From: Actinomycetes bacterium
GTDB lineage: Bacteria; Actinomycetota; Acidimicrobiia; Acidimicrobiales; Palsa-688
Direction: 5' to 3'
DNA: 6,982 nucleotides
NCBI GenBank assembly: GCA_021808425.1
Contig: JAKBBS010000166.1
Location: 1-6,982, forward strand
Positions 5,989 through 6,982 of this stretch are shown here, in pieces. The notes under the pieces were generated by a model. That model had not been told where the DNA came from. It saw only the letters and a list, made by a program, of their open reading frames with translations, and searched no databases. Positions within the stretch are counted from its first letter, which is position 1. Each line of letters starts with the position of its first letter. The position numbers and the translations under genes are program-made.

Positions 5989-6982
5989 GTGCGCTACACA
6001 CGTTCCATGCTTTCCACAGAATGGTTCCTCACCGCCGAAGAGCGGGGGAACCCATCGACCCTTATTGACCGACGCCACCCCGACGCCCAAGCATGGACGG
6101 CAGGTAACGAAGTAACCCCGCTGGTGCACGGATCGGACTATTTTTCCGCCCTAGTCGCCGTAGTCAAAGCCATGGGTGACGGCGACATTCTCTGCTTCGC
6201 CGACTGGCGGGGTGACCCCGACGAGCGTCTCGACTCCGAGGGAACACAGGTCGAATCCCTGCTGTGTAACGCTGCTCGGCGCGGAGTGGCCGTCCGCGGC
6301 CTGATCTGGCGTTCCCACCTCGACAAGCTTCAGTTCTCCGCCAGCGAGAACCGCCACTTGGGCGAGGAGATCAACGCGGCCGGCGGTCGCTGCGTGCTCG
6401 ACCAGCGGGTCCGCCCAGGCGGCTCCCACCACCAAAAGTTCGTCGTCGCGCGCCATCCGGGCCGGCCCGCACTCGACGTCGCGTTCGTGGGGGGTATCGA
6501 CTTGTGCCACAGCCGCAGGGATGACGCCGCGCACGGAGGTGACCCCCAGAGCCAGCCGATGGCCGCCGTCTACGGGTCTAGCCCGCCGTGGCACGACATC
6601 CAACTCAAGATCCAAGGACCGGCAGTCGGCGACATCGAAACCGTGTTCCGGGAGCGCTGGCAGGACCGCACTCCCCTGTCGCTCAACCCGGTGAGGCTCG
6701 TCCGTGACCGGCTCAGCCTCTCCGACGCGCGGGGACGGTCATTGCCCGACCAGCTTCCGGACCCCGAGGTCAGAGGAGCCCACGCGGTGCAGATCCTGCG
6801 GACCTACCCTGCCCGACGGCCCCGGTACCCGTTCGCCCCCGACGGTGAGCGAAGCGTTGCGCGCGCCATCGGAAAGGTGCTCGACAGGGCCCGACGCCTG
6901 ATTTACATCGAGGACCAGTACTTCTGGTCAAAAGACATCGCGGCGGGCTTCTGCAAGGCTCTCGTGGCGCAGCCCGATCTGC
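5989..6982 (+). CDS. Phospholipase D-family protein (phosphatidylserine/cardiolipin synthase-like), 3' end outside the window
   Basis: The frame stays open from the GTG at 5989 to the right edge, giving 331 codons without a stop. Phospholipase D enzymes cleave or transfer phosphodiester groups, usually of phospholipids, with two HxK motifs forming one active site. The first is HHQKFVV, with His148 and Lys150, followed by VAFVGGIDLCHSRRDD (164-179), the conserved glycine-rich turn. The classical Asp four residues after the Lys is not seen; about eight extra residues precede Asp163 and the GGID turn. YIEDQYFW (306-313) is the conserved strand at the start of the second half, so the second HKD motif should lie just past the edge. 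No signal peptide or membrane helix is visible, unlike cardiolipin synthases, suggesting a soluble enzyme. The alternative start ATG 6007 would remove six residues. The gap to the preceding gene is 64 bases with no clear terminator, so co-transcription is possible. Substrate is unknown. Confidence 0.88.
   Translation, partial: MRYTRSMLSTEWFLTAEERGNPSTLIDRRHPDAQAWTAGNEVTPLVHGSDYFSALVAVVKAMGDGDILCFADWRGDPDERLDSEGTQVESLLCNAARRGVAVRGLIWRSHLDKLQFSASENRHLGEEINAAGGRCVLDQRVRPGGSHHQKFVVARHPGRPALDVAFVGGIDLCHSRRDDAAHGGDPQSQPMAAVYGSSPPWHDIQLKIQGPAVGDIETVFRERWQDRTPLSLNPVRLVRDRLSLSDARGRSLPDQLPDPEVRGAHAVQILRTYPARRPRYPFAPDGERSVARAIGKVLDRARRLIYIEDQYFWSKDIAAGFCKALVAQPDL

Noticed and set aside
5937..6065. Small ORF of about 42 codons starting at ATG 5937
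   Set aside because: It overlaps the start of the phospholipase D gene, has no clear ribosome site, and its translation shows no recognisable feature.
5480..6115. Plus-strand open frame of 211 codons across the end of the LuxR-type gene and into the phospholipase D gene
   Set aside because: It overlaps two well-supported genes in another frame, its translation is rich in Arg, Pro and Ser as expected for an off-frame reading of GC-rich DNA, and it matches no recognisable domain.

Overview
The window looks like chromosomal DNA of a high-GC actinomycete-type bacterium. This is inferred from GC-rich codon use, GTG starts, a RecD of actinobacterial type, a phosphatase/antagonist/kinase partner-switching set, a LuxR regulator built on the large LAL plan, and a phospholipase D of the kind common in Actinomycetota. 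The sequence alone does not fix the class, although moderate use of A/T-ending codons would fit Acidimicrobiia. All six genes lie on the plus strand. No RNA gene, CRISPR array, insertion sequence or phage feature is visible.

Layout. (1) 1-1601: the 3' part of recD, the helicase/nuclease subunit of RecBCD, open at the left edge. (2) 1602-1694: a short gap with a perfect GC-rich hairpin. (3) 1695-3983: three tightly overlapping genes. They encode a membrane-anchored PP2C-type phosphatase with an extracytoplasmic sensor region, a STAS-domain anti-sigma-factor antagonist, and an RsbW-like serine kinase/anti-sigma factor. (4) 3984-4178: a 195-base gap holding two strong inverted repeats and a weaker one. 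(5) 4179-5924: a TPR-rich LuxR-type regulator without the ATPase module usual for that family. (6) 5989 to the right edge: a phospholipase D-family enzyme, cut off before its second catalytic motif.

How the genes may work together. The three-gene set is a complete partner switch. An external or envelope signal would act on the phosphatase, which removes phosphate from the STAS protein at Ser64. The dephosphorylated STAS protein then captures the kinase/anti-sigma factor and frees its target. No sigma factor lies beside it. The next gene is instead a LuxR-type regulator with its own apparent control region, so it is either a second, parallel stress regulator or, more speculatively, part of the output. 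RecD and phospholipase D are probably neighbours without a direct role in the switch, though the phospholipase D gene follows the regulator closely enough to be co-transcribed with it.

Nothing here is clearly a new system. The points of most interest are the orphan partner switch next to an ATPase-less LAL regulator, and the inverted repeats between them.
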